The notes below the pieces were generated by a model, which had not been told where the DNA came from, searched no databases, and saw only the letters and a program-made list of their open reading frames with translations. Below, piece after piece: positions 25,801 to 33,384 of a DNA stretch of 64,000 nucleotides; position 1 is the stretch's first letter; every line of letters starts with the position of its first letter. The stretch is from a bacterium (lineage in GTDB: Bacteria > Verrucomicrobiota > Kiritimatiellia > CAIKKV01 > CAITUY01). Made by a program: the position numbers and the translations under genes. The DNA is taken from NCBI GenBank assembly GCA_037128595.1, contig JBAXWB010000001.1, positions 186,001-250,000 on the forward strand, given 5' to 3'.

Positions 25801-27747
25801 GCGTCGCATGTTCCGTCCGGATTGACGGCCGTGGTGCAGCGGGTGGATTTGACGCATGCGACGGTAAGTCTGATGGGTAAGGCATTATTCCACAACAGTT
25901 CCAGCAATGTGAGTAATCTGGGGCTCGCCTTTCAGAATACGGCTTTCCACAACACGCTGGCGGCCTCGGTCACGAATGCAACGCGGGCGGATCTTCAGAT
26001 TGATTATTTCAACTCCGGCCTGACCTACAGCGGGACGAACTTTATGGAGTACTGGCAGAATGACGGGAGCATGGGCAATACGCTGACGCTGACGCTGGCC
26101 GGGGATACGTTTACCGGAACGAACGGGGAGAACTTCGTGGCGAACGGTAAGGTCACGGCCGGCAATGTGCCCTCCGGACTGACGGCGAGCGTGGTGCGGC
26201 AGTCGGCAGGCCATGTGGTGTTCGGGCTCTTGGGGAATGCGTCGCCAAACAACGTGGGGAACAGTATCTCGAACCTGAGTCTGACGTTCAATGATGCGGC
26301 TTTTACGATGGGGGGATCGGCCCTGGTAACCAACGGGAGCCGGAACAACCTATTGGTAACGTTTGTGGGGAGTTCGGCGCCGTCGAACTTCTGGGTATCG
26401 GTGAGCGGCAACAACGCGACGGGTAATGGGACGGCTGGGAATCCGTGGCGGACAATCCAGTATGCCCTGAATAACGCGGCGGTTCGTACCGACGCCTTTG
26501 ACGTGATCAACGTGATGGCGGGGACGTACGATGAGACGAATATTGTATGTGGCAACGGGCCCATGGTGGTGGCGATCAATGGGGCAGGCAAGGATCAGAC
26601 CATTGTGGAGGCGGGCTCGGTGTATAACGCGGCGCCTTTTGATTCCCGTGTGTTTAGTTTGAACGGTAACGGGGTGGTGCTGCGTGATATGACGATCCGG
26701 TATGGGAATGTGACTAATATTACGCATGGGTCCGGGGTCTTTCTGACGGGTGGCGAATTGATTTTGGAGCGGTGCCGGGTGGTAAGTAACACCTGTTATG
26801 GGGCGGCTGCGAGTTACTATGGCGGGGCGGTGTTCCTGACACCCACGACGACGGGTACCTTGACACTGAAATCCTGTGAGGTGATTGGGAATGCGTCGTT
26901 CAATGGCGGGGTTGCCGGGGTGGGGGTTACGACTCTCTCCGCATTGGTGATGACGAACTGTGTGGTGGCGAACAATGTGTCAGCGTACGGGGGTGGAGCG
27001 ATTTATGCGGGTGGCTCGTCGCTGGTGATGTGTGACAGTGTGGTGACAAACAACGTGGTGACGGTGGCGGGCCAACCGGGCGGTGGCATTTGTGTGGGCG
27101 TCGCCACATGTACCTCGCTGATTGAGCGCTGTACGATAGCTTGGAATCAGAGTCCCGGCAGTGGAGGTGGCCTTTACCTGATTGGGACGAATGTGCTGGT
27201 GAACAGCACGATATTTGGGAACTCGGTTGCCTCGGGCAATGGTGGGGGTGTGGCCATCAATGCCGGGTATACTCGTTTCTATAACTCGACGATTGCCGGC
27301 AATACGGCAGTCAACGGGCTTGGTGGCGGGCTCTATAATGCGTATGGGACGTGGGGTGCCGCCAGTACGTTGGTGGCGGGGAACACGGCGAGCAATAGTC
27401 TGGACGTTGGCTATAGTAGTTTTGCGCTGGCGGATGACCACTGTTTTATTGGGAACAACACGAACAGCGGTATGACGGCGGGCCAGCCGAATGCGAATGG
27501 CAGTTATGTGGGCACAGGAGCATCGCCATTGAATCCGCAATTGCTGCCTCTGGCCAATAATGGCGGGCTGACGCCAACCTGTGCGATTCAGTTGGGCAGT
27601 CTGTGCCGGGATCATGGGAATAATCCTTTAGGTCTGACGACTGATCAGCGCGCCACGATACATGACCGTCAATGCGGAATTGGTGTGGATGTTGGAGCGT
27701 ATGAGTTCGGGGCCGGGACACCGGGCACGGTGTACTCCATTCGTTGA
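19810..27747 (+). CDS. Giant secreted beta-helix/adhesin-module protein (2,645 aa)
   Basis: Signal peptide near LTPVIFVGASASA. Domain order by nucleotide position: beta-helix 1 (19900-20830) and choice-of-anchor Q (20860-21040); five ~120-aa modules (21043-22865); beta-helix 2 (22870-24010) and anchor Q (24040-24200); six modules (24205-26375); beta-helix 3 (26380-27520) and anchor Q (27550-27740). Each module has the pattern YSGTNF, then N(D)GS, LTLTGDTF, VPSGLTA, LSGNA, SNLxLTF and a closing beta strand. Helices 2 and 3 start identically (APSNFWVSVSGNNATGNG). Probably an extracellular glycan-binding or surface adhesin protein; no catalytic site can be assigned. ATG 19810 follows a G-rich ribosome site. 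Confidence 0.85.
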   Translation: MTLSILRFLRRLAFLTPVIFVGASASAVTTRTVGAGGAAPNYTTIASAVAVASDGDIIQIVTNVQTECGIVITTSLTIQGQGMTNTILQGATTRSNAANRIFQMNNAAKALTIKDMTVQYGYSTVGVGSYCGGAILNNAGTVTVQNCVLQMNDAYLPATAAYGGAIAQLNTAANALTLKNCLVANNTTGPTNQTTSTGGALYLGDGSLFVDGCCFNGNSTPGAGGAIKIAKASGQCVIQNSTFYGNLCNITLGSGGGGALSFPASMTLTAQVCNCTIVSNNAGIGYGGGVYAGSTLVIVSSIIASNAATGGGNEYFNGANIILSNSLVQGTGSGTLKSDYGNIKLQSPKLSPLAYNGGPTPTMALAWDSPCTNQGGNPLGLTYDQRGYPYDRAHGSASDIGAYECGAGVVLTYSGTNFYGNTSPYNGLITNSLWITLTGDTFTGGVGNQITNKVAVSNLPAGLAVSMLITNASTNLLVQLSGNATQHAAVNSISNLTFTFQDGAFTANNGYATQVVGYVCSNLIVSFSDPVLSGTMTYSSSNFYGNTVTYDGSITNSVMISLTGDTFLPANGSQITNQVTVTNLPAGLSLSMLVTNAQTNVLVQLSGKATQHAAANSVGNLGFTFQNGAFAANNAGVITGAATTNLNITFHDPPPGGLIYSRTNFVEDAVYNDGRIDTNTAISITLTGDTFAVTAGAVFTNQVAFTNIPAGLTGVVTCINSTNVSFVLIGQAASHAALNSVTNLGLTFLDVAFTHTHASVIAGSAETNLVISYLDPAVNVKLTYNGTVFTESAANDGSMGNTLSLTLTNDIFNGTNNQDFVSSGLVLASHVPSGLTAVVQRVDLTHATVSLTGNAIFHNSSSNVSNLGLAFQNSAFHNTLAASVTNATRADLQIDYFNSGLTYSGTNFVETWQNDGSMGNTLTLTLAGDAFSGTNGENFAANGKVTAGNVPSGLTASVVRRSAGQVVFGLMGNASPNNVANSISNLSLTFNDAAFTMGGSALATNGSRNNLLVTFVGSTAPSNFWVSVSGNNATGNGTEGNPWRTIQYALNSSAVRADTFDVINVMAGTYDETNILNGGKVVAIQGAGKDQTIVEAGSVYNAAPFDSHVFSLSGNGVALRDMTIRYGNVTNTTHGAGAFLTGGDMILERCRVVSNTCYSAAASYYGGSVYLVPATTGTLTLKSCEVIGNTSFNGGIAGVGMANNTVLVMTNCVVANNVSAYGGGAIYAGGSSLEMWDSVVTNNVVTVAGQPGGGICVGVATCTSLIERCTIAWNQSPGSGGGLYLIGTNLFVNSTIYGNTIASGNGGGVAINAGYTRFYNSTIASNTAANGLGGGLYNAYGTWSAASTLVAGNTASNSLDVGFSSSVMVDDHCFIGNNTNSGMTAGQPNANGSYVGTGGLPLNPQLLPLASNGGLTPTCAIQSGSLCRDHGNNLLGLVNDQRGDPYVRIRGSAADIGAFEYGAGVALTYSSTNFYGIPTDGSITNSLLITITNDVFTGTDGSQITNNVVVSGVPAGLSGSMVRTNNGTNVVFALTGNAASYATNTMTITFHDGAFGQGQAAQMVNGSNFNVSVTFAVRSLGYSGTTFYGNTAPYNGTIANSLVLTITNGIFAGTDGGQITNSVAVSNVPADLLVSMVRTNGGTNVLVSLMGTVTSYVSTNGAANNTSSLIFTFRDGAFTGGHAAQVVNNSLTNAVVYQNQAPGGLTYNGSIFFGNTAPYNGSVTNSLTIALRGDTFTGGVGGQLTNSVTVTNLPAGLALSMIVTNAGTNVLVQLLGNATQCAASNSIGNLGLTFQNGAFTGGNAWVITNAVTTNLSITFQDPPPGGLVFSRTNFVEDAVYNDGRIDTNTAISITLTGDTFNVTSGSVFSTNQVTFTNMPGGLTGVVTCVNSSNATFALAGAAISNASANNISNLGIAFQNAAFNHGQAGVISGVFVTNISITFTDIVGTVQLAYSGTVFTEAGTNDGSMGNTLSLTLQNDVFNGTNNQDFVSSGLVLASHVPSGLTAVVQRVDLTHATVSLMGKALFHNSSSNVSNLGLAFQNTAFHNTLAASVTNATRADLQIDYFNSGLTYSGTNFMEYWQNDGSMGNTLTLTLAGDTFTGTNGENFVANGKVTAGNVPSGLTASVVRQSAGHVVFGLLGNASPNNVGNSISNLSLTFNDAAFTMGGSALVTNGSRNNLLVTFVGSSAPSNFWVSVSGNNATGNGTAGNPWRTIQYALNNAAVRTDAFDVINVMAGTYDETNIVCGNGPMVVAINGAGKDQTIVEAGSVYNAAPFDSRVFSLNGNGVVLRDMTIRYGNVTNITHGSGVFLTGGELILERCRVVSNTCYGAAASYYGGAVFLTPTTTGTLTLKSCEVIGNASFNGGVAGVGVTTLSALVMTNCVVANNVSAYGGGAIYAGGSSLVMCDSVVTNNVVTVAGQPGGGICVGVATCTSLIERCTIAWNQSPGSGGGLYLIGTNVLVNSTIFGNSVASGNGGGVAINAGYTRFYNSTIAGNTAVNGLGGGLYNAYGTWGAASTLVAGNTASNSLDVGYSSFALADDHCFIGNNTNSGMTAGQPNANGSYVGTGASPLNPQLLPLANNGGLTPTCAIQLGSLCRDHGNNPLGLTTDQRATIHDRQCGIGVDVGAYEFGAGTPGTVYSIR
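21415..24200 (+). repeat. Intragenic duplication, copy A
   Basis: Four adhesin modules plus beta-helix 2 and its anchor Q domain. The same order recurs in copy B at a steady offset of about 3,503-3,516 bp. Identity is highest over the last two modules and the helix, where long runs match at the DNA level (for example around 22261 versus 25771, and 23985 versus 27501). Confidence 0.9.
24918..27740 (+). repeat. Intragenic duplication, copy B
   Basis: Four modules plus beta-helix 3 and anchor Q, matching copy A in order. Between the copies are two further modules (24205-24915) that have no partner. The first module of each copy is clearly more diverged than the last, which suggests an old duplication partly homogenised at its 3' part. 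Confidence 0.9.
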
Positions 27748-27761
27748 GTAAAAAGGTAAAT

Positions 27762-30080
27762 ATGCGAATCAATCATCTCCTGAAATCCCTGCAAAAAAGC
27801 TATTGCTGGTACGGAGTTGTTGCTGGTGTTCTGGCTGTCAGTATTACACATGCCTCAGAAGTGGCGTGGGATGAAGGATGTGAGAAAATAGGACTTAGCG
27901 CCGGGGGCTCCATTTTCCAGGGAAACTGCTCGCCTCATGATCCAAAGCTTTTGACCGTGGCTACAGACATGGACGGCGCGTTCATTACGTATGATGCAGG
28001 ACTTAAGTGGAAGACCATTCATTTCAGTCAACTGGCAGGATCGCACTGCGCTGCCGCTGCCTTTCATCCCAGTCATCCTGAGGTCATCTACTGGATCAAT
28101 CGCGGTTGTGAACTGAAGGTGAGCCGCGATAAAGGATTTTCCTGGGCGCATGTGGGCACCGAACAGCCGTGGGGATCTGCCGTCGTTGTCCGCATCTGGC
28201 TTGATCCTGACTGCCCGGAACGGATTTTTGTCGGTACAGAAACCGATACATTTCTCAGCAGGGATAGCGGAAATACCTGGTCGAAATGTGCCGATGTTCC
28301 CGGATATCTGTTCAGGGTGGTGGTAGACAGGAAGAGTCCGGCCCAGTCACGGGTCTACTGGATTGGTACCAGCGCCGGCATCTACCGTTCGGATGATGAT
28401 GGCCGGACATTTATGAAGAAGATGCAGGGAATTGCCGGACAAACACTTTCAGGGTTTGCTGGAGGGTCGAATGAGAAATGCACGATCCTTTACGCCTCCG
28501 TTCCCTGTGAAACGAAAGATGGAAAATTGGTGGGAGGGATGTTCCGCTCAAAGAACCGCGGTGAAACCTGGGACTGTTGCATGAATCCCAGGATCAACGT
28601 TTCAACCAAACGCAGTTCTGAATATGCGAGTGATCTTCCGGCGTATGGGTGGATTGCCTGTGCGGATAAGCAACCAGAACGGGCCTACGTCTTTTGCAGG
28701 GGAACCAGTTTCTTTCCGCCCAACCACACGACTATCTATCGCACTGATAATGCCGGCGATGCCTGGCAACATGTCTTCTTTTCTGATCCGCGTTTCAAGA
28801 AATCAGATAAGCGCCTCGGCGATTCCGACGCCGAGTGCAATGTGGAGACCGATTGGCAGACCGAGAGTTGGGGGCAGCGCGAGCAGGGCGAAGTTAGAGG
28901 GTTGGAAATTAATCCGTCCAACCCGGATATGGTCATTTTGAACCAGTCACGGTTTATCCATACCACGATGGATGCCGGGCGGACATGGCAGTCTCCTTAT
29001 GCCGGAACCAGACAGGTGGACGGGCGGGGGCGCAAACAGTGGGCCAATAGCGGCGAAGTGGTCACCAGTTCATGGAACTACACCATTGATCCGTTTGACA
29101 AGTTGAACCGTTTTATCTGCTATACGGATATCGGGCTGGCGAGAAGTGTGGATGGTGGGAAAATGTGGATGCCGCTACAGTTTGATCTGGAAAAGGTCAT
29201 TCCTCGAAAATGGGCGAACAGCTGTTATGCACTGGCCTTTGATCCGGTGGTGAGTGGTCGGGTGTGGGGTGCCTTTTCCGCCATGCACGACATCCCGAAT
29301 GAGTTCATATTCAGACGCAAGGGCATTTCCAGTGGCGGCGTTGCGGTCTCGGATGATCATGGTACCACTTGGCGGAAAGTGAACCTGCCGGTTGATGGAT
29401 CTGCCATGTCCATTGCGATTGACCCTTCAAGCTCGCAAGACAAGCGCACACTCTTTGTCTCGATGTTCGAACGCGGGGTTATCCGTTCCATCGACGGGGG
29501 TGCATCATGGACTACGATGACCAACGGGTTGGATCCCGATGGCGCCAAACGGTGTCTTAATCTGGTGCTGCATAAGGATGGCTCTCTGTTTGTCGCCACA
29601 ACGGCCAAAAACAAAAAGTCAACTGTGGGGGTAGGACTGTATCGCTCGATGGACAAAGGTGAGACCTGGGTGAATATCGCACCGGTCAATAAATGGGCGT
29701 GGATCAGGGACTTTACAGTTAAGCCGGATGACAGCCAGACCATTCTGGTCCCGACCTCGTTGTTGGATCCCGGGTTGCATCGCACAACCGATGGGGGCAA
29801 GACCTGGCAGACCATTTATCAGGCAAATGGGCAGTATCATTTTTATGGCGCTTACTATCATCCCACCCACAAGGGTTGGATTTATCTTACCTGTGGGGAG
29901 AGTGGTGAAAAGGGTGCCTACGGAATTTATCTTAGCAAGGATGACGGGAAGACGTGGGTGCCGTTTACGAAAATCCCATTTCAGAGCATTCAGCGGGTGA
30001 GCTTTGATGCGGGCGATCCGGGTCATATCTATCTTACCACATTTGGGTCTTCGGTTCTGAAGGTTGCGGAAGAACCCTGA
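27762..30080 (+). CDS. Secreted BNR/Asp-box beta-propeller (sortilin/sialidase-like)
   Basis: 772 residues from ATG 27762 (AAAGGT upstream); a TTG at 27744 overlaps the previous stop. The signal peptide ends near AVSITHA. At least a dozen Asp-box motifs (S/T-x-D-x-G-x-T-W) are spread over its length, among them SRDSGNTW, SDDDGRTF, TMDAGRTW, SVDGGKMW, SDDHGTTW, SIDGGASW, TTDGGKTW and SKDDGKTW. The fold is a multi-bladed propeller, as in VPS10/sortilin, BNR glycosidases and xyloglucanase GH74. No sialidase Arg triad is evident. It probably binds or cleaves a polysaccharide outside the cell, with the giant protein from the same operon. Confidence 0.82.
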   Translation: MRINHLLKSLQKSYCWYGVVAGVLAVSITHASEVAWDEGCEKIGLSAGGSIFQGNCSPHDPKLLTVATDMDGAFITYDAGLKWKTIHFSQLAGSHCAAAAFHPSHPEVIYWINRGCELKVSRDKGFSWAHVGTEQPWGSAVVVRIWLDPDCPERIFVGTETDTFLSRDSGNTWSKCADVPGYLFRVVVDRKSPAQSRVYWIGTSAGIYRSDDDGRTFMKKMQGIAGQTLSGFAGGSNEKCTILYASVPCETKDGKLVGGMFRSKNRGETWDCCMNPRINVSTKRSSEYASDLPAYGWIACADKQPERAYVFCRGTSFFPPNHTTIYRTDNAGDAWQHVFFSDPRFKKSDKRLGDSDAECNVETDWQTESWGQREQGEVRGLEINPSNPDMVILNQSRFIHTTMDAGRTWQSPYAGTRQVDGRGRKQWANSGEVVTSSWNYTIDPFDKLNRFICYTDIGLARSVDGGKMWMPLQFDLEKVIPRKWANSCYALAFDPVVSGRVWGAFSAMHDIPNEFIFRRKGISSGGVAVSDDHGTTWRKVNLPVDGSAMSIAIDPSSSQDKRTLFVSMFERGVIRSIDGGASWTTMTNGLDPDGAKRCLNLVLHKDGSLFVATTAKNKKSTVGVGLYRSMDKGETWVNIAPVNKWAWIRDFTVKPDDSQTILVPTSLLDPGLHRTTDGGKTWQTIYQANGQYHFYGAYYHPTHKGWIYLTCGESGEKGAYGIYLSKDDGKTWVPFTKIPFQSIQRVSFDAGDPGHIYLTTFGSSVLKVAEEP

Positions 30081-30096
30081 TCGGCCGACCTCCTGT

Positions 30097-30136
30097 CGCA
30101 AAACCGAACTATTGATTGCGCAATCGGTGTATAGAT
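30097..30136 (+). promoter_or_regulatory. Island operator/promoter site D
   Basis: Box 1 CGCAAA (30097) and box 2 CGCAAT (30119, within TGCGCAATCGGTG) are 22 bp apart, followed by -10-like TATAGA (30130-30135). It lies 88 bp before the first gene of the longest plus-strand run (30207-45163). Confidence 0.72.
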
Positions 30137-30206
30137 TTATGAGCTTTAGTGGCGCATCTTGTTTTCGGATAGATAGTGAAAACGCTTGCTCGAAGGAAGA
30201 TGACTG

Positions 30207-31928
30207 ATGCAAATAAAACTCAATTGGATAACGTCTGCGCTTTGCCTGATGGTCTGCCTAGCTGGTGCGGTGGAGAATAAAGCCGACCCTGATGCTCCAA
30301 AACTTAAGCCGTGCAGGAAATGGGTTTATGTGATGGCAAACTTTGGTGTCAATGAACGCACGGATGCCGCCATTGCGTTATTGCGACGTGCTAAAAAGGC
30401 CGGATACAATGGTATGGTAGTGTCTGACGTGAAGTTTGAAAAATTCCAACTGGCAACACCGGATCTTATGGCCAATGTTAAACGATTCCGCCAGGCTTGC
30501 ACGGAAGAAGGAATGGAGTTGATCGCCTGTGTGGCGCCATTCGGGTACGCTGATTATTTGCTTTCGAACGATCCCAATCTTGCGGAGGGTATGCCGGTTC
30601 GCAACGCTTCATTTATCGTTAAGGGCGGCAAACTGGTGCCTTTTGATGATACCACCAAACTAGTCAACGGAAACTTGGAGGATTGGAAAAGCGATGTTCC
30701 GACAGGCTGGGATGTGGAGAAACCTGGCACCGTATCTTTCCGTGATCATGTTGCCCAAGAAGGAAAAGCCTGCCTGCGTCAGCAGGATGCGCAAGGGACA
30801 GGTCGGCTCCGGCAGAAAATCGCGGTTCAACCCTGGCATTACTACCACGTCAGTGTCTGGATTAAGACGGAGGATTGTGCCAGTAAGGATTGGCGTATAG
30901 CGGCTTTTGATGGTGAGAAATTGCTTAACTGGCAACAACCCTCTATTAAACCCACGCAGGATTGGAAGCAATATCATGCCACTTTCTGTAGCTTGGAAAA
31001 CACCTCATTGACTTTGCTTATCGGTAGTTGGAACGGCAAGAAGGGCAAGGTCTGGTTTGATGACGTCAGGGTGGAACCGGCTGGATTCGTCAATATTATC
31101 CGCCGTGACAGCACGCCCCTGAAGGTGACAAGCGCTAATGGTCAGATACTGTATTCCGAGGGCAGGGATTTTGACAGGGTGGTGGATCCGAAACTCGATT
31201 GTGACCCGAATCCCGGTTATTTCTCCAACTGGCATGAATCGCCAGTAATTTCCATCCCTACTGGTAGCCGGCTGAAAGATGGGGATAAGGTGCTGGCTAG
31301 TTACAATTTTGCCAGCACCTGTGGCAAACCGAACAATATCAATATATGCATGAGCGAACCCAAAACCTATGAACTCATTGAAAAGCAAGTCCGTTGGGTG
31401 AAGGAGACTGTTCAGCCTGATATTTACATGATGTCACATGATGAGATCCGGATGAATGGCTGGGATGATCCTTGTGCCACGAGCGGCAAAACCAGTGGGG
31501 AGATTCTGGCGGATAATATCGGGCGTTGTGCAGCAATTATCAAACATGTGGCGCCCGGAAGATCGATTGTGGTCTGGAACGATTTATTCGATCCCTATCA
31601 TAATGCCCGCGACAAGGATGAAAACGGGAAGCCGTTTATTATGTATATGAGCAAGGGTGGGTGGTTCGGCTCATGGGAAGGTCTGCCGCCAGATGTGGGA
31701 ATTGTAAACTGGAATGGTGGCAGCATCGATTCTTATAAGTTTTTTGCCAAACATGGCAATCAGCAGATTCTCTCCGGTGATAAGCCGGACAAGATCGGCG
31801 TATGGCTGAAATGTGTCGGGGATTTACCAGGCATAGCAGGTGCCATGTATACAACTTGGGACAACGACTTCGGCCCCGTGGTGGAGAAGTACGCCGATGT
31901 AATCAGTCAGCATGAAAAAAGGGAATAA
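30207..31928 (+). CDS. Secreted GH20-like glycosidase with inserted carbohydrate-binding domain
   Basis: 573 residues with a short signal peptide (LCLMVCLAGAVE). A TIM-barrel start (AIALLRRAKKAGYNGMVVSD, residues 56-74) is interrupted by a jelly-roll-type insertion, residues ~152-295 (VNGNLEDWKSDVPTGWDV to KVWFDDVRVEPAG). This insertion resembles CBM4/9-type modules. The barrel then resumes. SHDEIR (Asp412-Glu413) sits where GH20-like enzymes carry their Asp-Glu catalytic pair. Family membership is by motif only; substrate unknown. First gene of the operon under site D. Confidence 0.65.
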   Translation: MQIKLNWITSALCLMVCLAGAVENKADPDAPKLKPCRKWVYVMANFGVNERTDAAIALLRRAKKAGYNGMVVSDVKFEKFQLATPDLMANVKRFRQACTEEGMELIACVAPFGYADYLLSNDPNLAEGMPVRNASFIVKGGKLVPFDDTTKLVNGNLEDWKSDVPTGWDVEKPGTVSFRDHVAQEGKACLRQQDAQGTGRLRQKIAVQPWHYYHVSVWIKTEDCASKDWRIAAFDGEKLLNWQQPSIKPTQDWKQYHATFCSLENTSLTLLIGSWNGKKGKVWFDDVRVEPAGFVNIIRRDSTPLKVTSANGQILYSEGRDFDRVVDPKLDCDPNPGYFSNWHESPVISIPTGSRLKDGDKVLASYNFASTCGKPNNINICMSEPKTYELIEKQVRWVKETVQPDIYMMSHDEIRMNGWDDPCATSGKTSGEILADNIGRCAAIIKHVAPGRSIVVWNDLFDPYHNARDKDENGKPFIMYMSKGGWFGSWEGLPPDVGIVNWNGGSIDSYKFFAKHGNQQILSGDKPDKIGVWLKCVGDLPGIAGAMYTTWDNDFGPVVEKYADVISQHEKRE

Positions 31929-31950
31929 CATACAGCTGGGGCGGATGATC

Positions 31951-33345
31951 ATGCCTGAGAACGCCCATGCAAAATGGCTGATAGCGTTTGCCGGGTCTGT
32001 TGCCATCTTCATCACGGGTTGCCAGGCACCAAGCAGTCATAGGGATGCTGAGGTCTGGAGGGGCAGCGATTTTGAGGGAGGCATGACCGGTGGCTGGGCT
32101 GGTATGGGCGGAGCGACTGTGGCTGTGACACGTGCTCATGCATCACAGGGAAGGCATGCCTTGGCCGTTTCATTGCCAATCGGCAAATATCCGGGGATCA
32201 TTTGTGAGTTTACCAAGCCTCAGGATTGGTCCGATTGTGTCGCTTTACGCTTTCATGTGTTCAATGCGGAGCAGCACGCAGTGACGGTCAGTATTCGTGT
32301 GGATGATACCGGTAGCCGGAGCTTTTCGACACGCTACAACGATGATGTCTATGCGCATCGCCTTGCTCCCGGTGACAATGAGGTTGAGATGACGCTGCTT
32401 GCGTTGAGGCAGGGAAGTTTTCTGGCACGTGGTTTGGATGTGGATCGTATTTCTGCCGTCCGTATCTTTGCCAATCTGCAAACAACGGCAAAACTGATCT
32501 TTGATGACTTCCGATTGGTGCGTTCTGAGTGTAACGGCCCAACCTACCGGCCATTAATGGATTTCTCAGGAACAGATACAGTTACGAGGTGGAGTACAGC
32601 CAATGGGGCGACAGCACTGCAGGTACCGGCTACGATCAATGCGTCCGCTGCTTTAGAGGTTACGATGCGTGGTGATGCTTTTCCTCGCCTCGGGATTGTG
32701 CCCTCGGTAACGAACTGGCTCGGCTATGATCTGCTCCGCATGAGCTTCAATTGCGAGGCAGAAACCAGGCCGACGAGTCTTGAAGTCAAGGTTACCGATG
32801 TCACCGGTCGGCGTCAGACGGTGAATCTTCATGATTTGGTTCAGCCGGGTCTCAACGAGATCGCCATTCCATTGGACATCTTCGGCGAAGTGGCGCTTGG
32901 CCGGGTGGCGGAAGTCGCACTGTTTGCTGCACCTTCAAAGCCACAAACAATGCGGGTGACATCGTTCGGACTGCAACGAGTGGTTACCGTACCGTTTCCT
33001 GCAATCCGGGACGCCGCCGTGACGAATGCCGCTTTGATACTGGATTTGGCTGGCTTCCGCGTGCATGGCAGGGATGCGAGTGCGCTAACAGGTCGGAACA
33101 CCGCGTTTCTTTTGCTGGTCCATGTGCCGTTGCGTAATGGTGAAACGCGTGTCATTCGGTGCAATTCAGCTGGTCTTAGTACACTCCAATACGCACTGCC
33201 TGAATCAGCACTGCAGGACTACTGTTTAGGGAGGGGCATTCACGTCTGGATCTATGTGTCTGACCATGGTGTATGGGAATGCTGGCATCGGATTGTCGGA
33301 TATGGCGGCATGCCTGAGATTGTGCCATTGAAATATGAGAATTAG
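31951..33345 (+). CDS. Predicted lipoprotein of unknown function
   Basis: 464 residues from ATG 31951; 31912 and 31945 are in-frame alternatives. The signal ends in a lipobox (IFITGC), so the protein should be membrane-anchored through Cys. Residues ~35-180 look like a beta-sandwich ligand-binding domain (GMTGGWAGMGG, ALRFHVFNAEQHAVTVSIRV, KLIFDDFRLV). A similar second unit follows (LGYDLLRMSFNCEAETRP onward). These resemble CIA30/CBM-like repeats. It probably binds glycans with the operon's hydrolases. Confidence 0.6.
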   Translation: MPENAHAKWLIAFAGSVAIFITGCQAPSSHRDAEVWRGSDFEGGMTGGWAGMGGATVAVTRAHASQGRHALAVSLPIGKYPGIICEFTKPQDWSDCVALRFHVFNAEQHAVTVSIRVDDTGSRSFSTRYNDDVYAHRLAPGDNEVEMTLLALRQGSFLARGLDVDRISAVRIFANLQTTAKLIFDDFRLVRSECNGPTYRPLMDFSGTDTVTRWSTANGATALQVPATINASAALEVTMRGDAFPRLGIVPSVTNWLGYDLLRMSFNCEAETRPTSLEVKVTDVTGRRQTVNLHDLVQPGLNEIAIPLDIFGEVALGRVAEVALFAAPSKPQTMRVTSFGLQRVVTVPFPAIRDAAVTNAALILDLAGFRVHGRDASALTGRNTAFLLLVHVPLRNGETRVIRCNSAGLSTLQYALPESALQDYCLGRGIHVWIYVSDHGVWECWHRIVGYGGMPEIVPLKYEN

Positions 33346-33384
33346 TAATGGGCGAGAAAACCGGATAAAAAAAGAAAGTATATA

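Noticed and set aside
20000-27700. Possible CRISPR array because of many repeats
   Set aside because: The repeats are long, diverged, in frame and encode protein modules; there is no short constant repeat with unique spacers and no cas gene.
19777-27800. Long minus-strand frames opposite the giant gene (up to ~290 codons)
   Set aside because: They mirror the repeated modules in antisense, have no ribosome sites or known domains, and recur with each module copy, so they are shadows of the coding strand.
30117-30136. Sigma54-type promoter reading of the TTGCGCAAT motif
   Set aside because: No GG at the -24 position with correct spacing, and the pairs of boxes 22 bp apart explain the conservation better.
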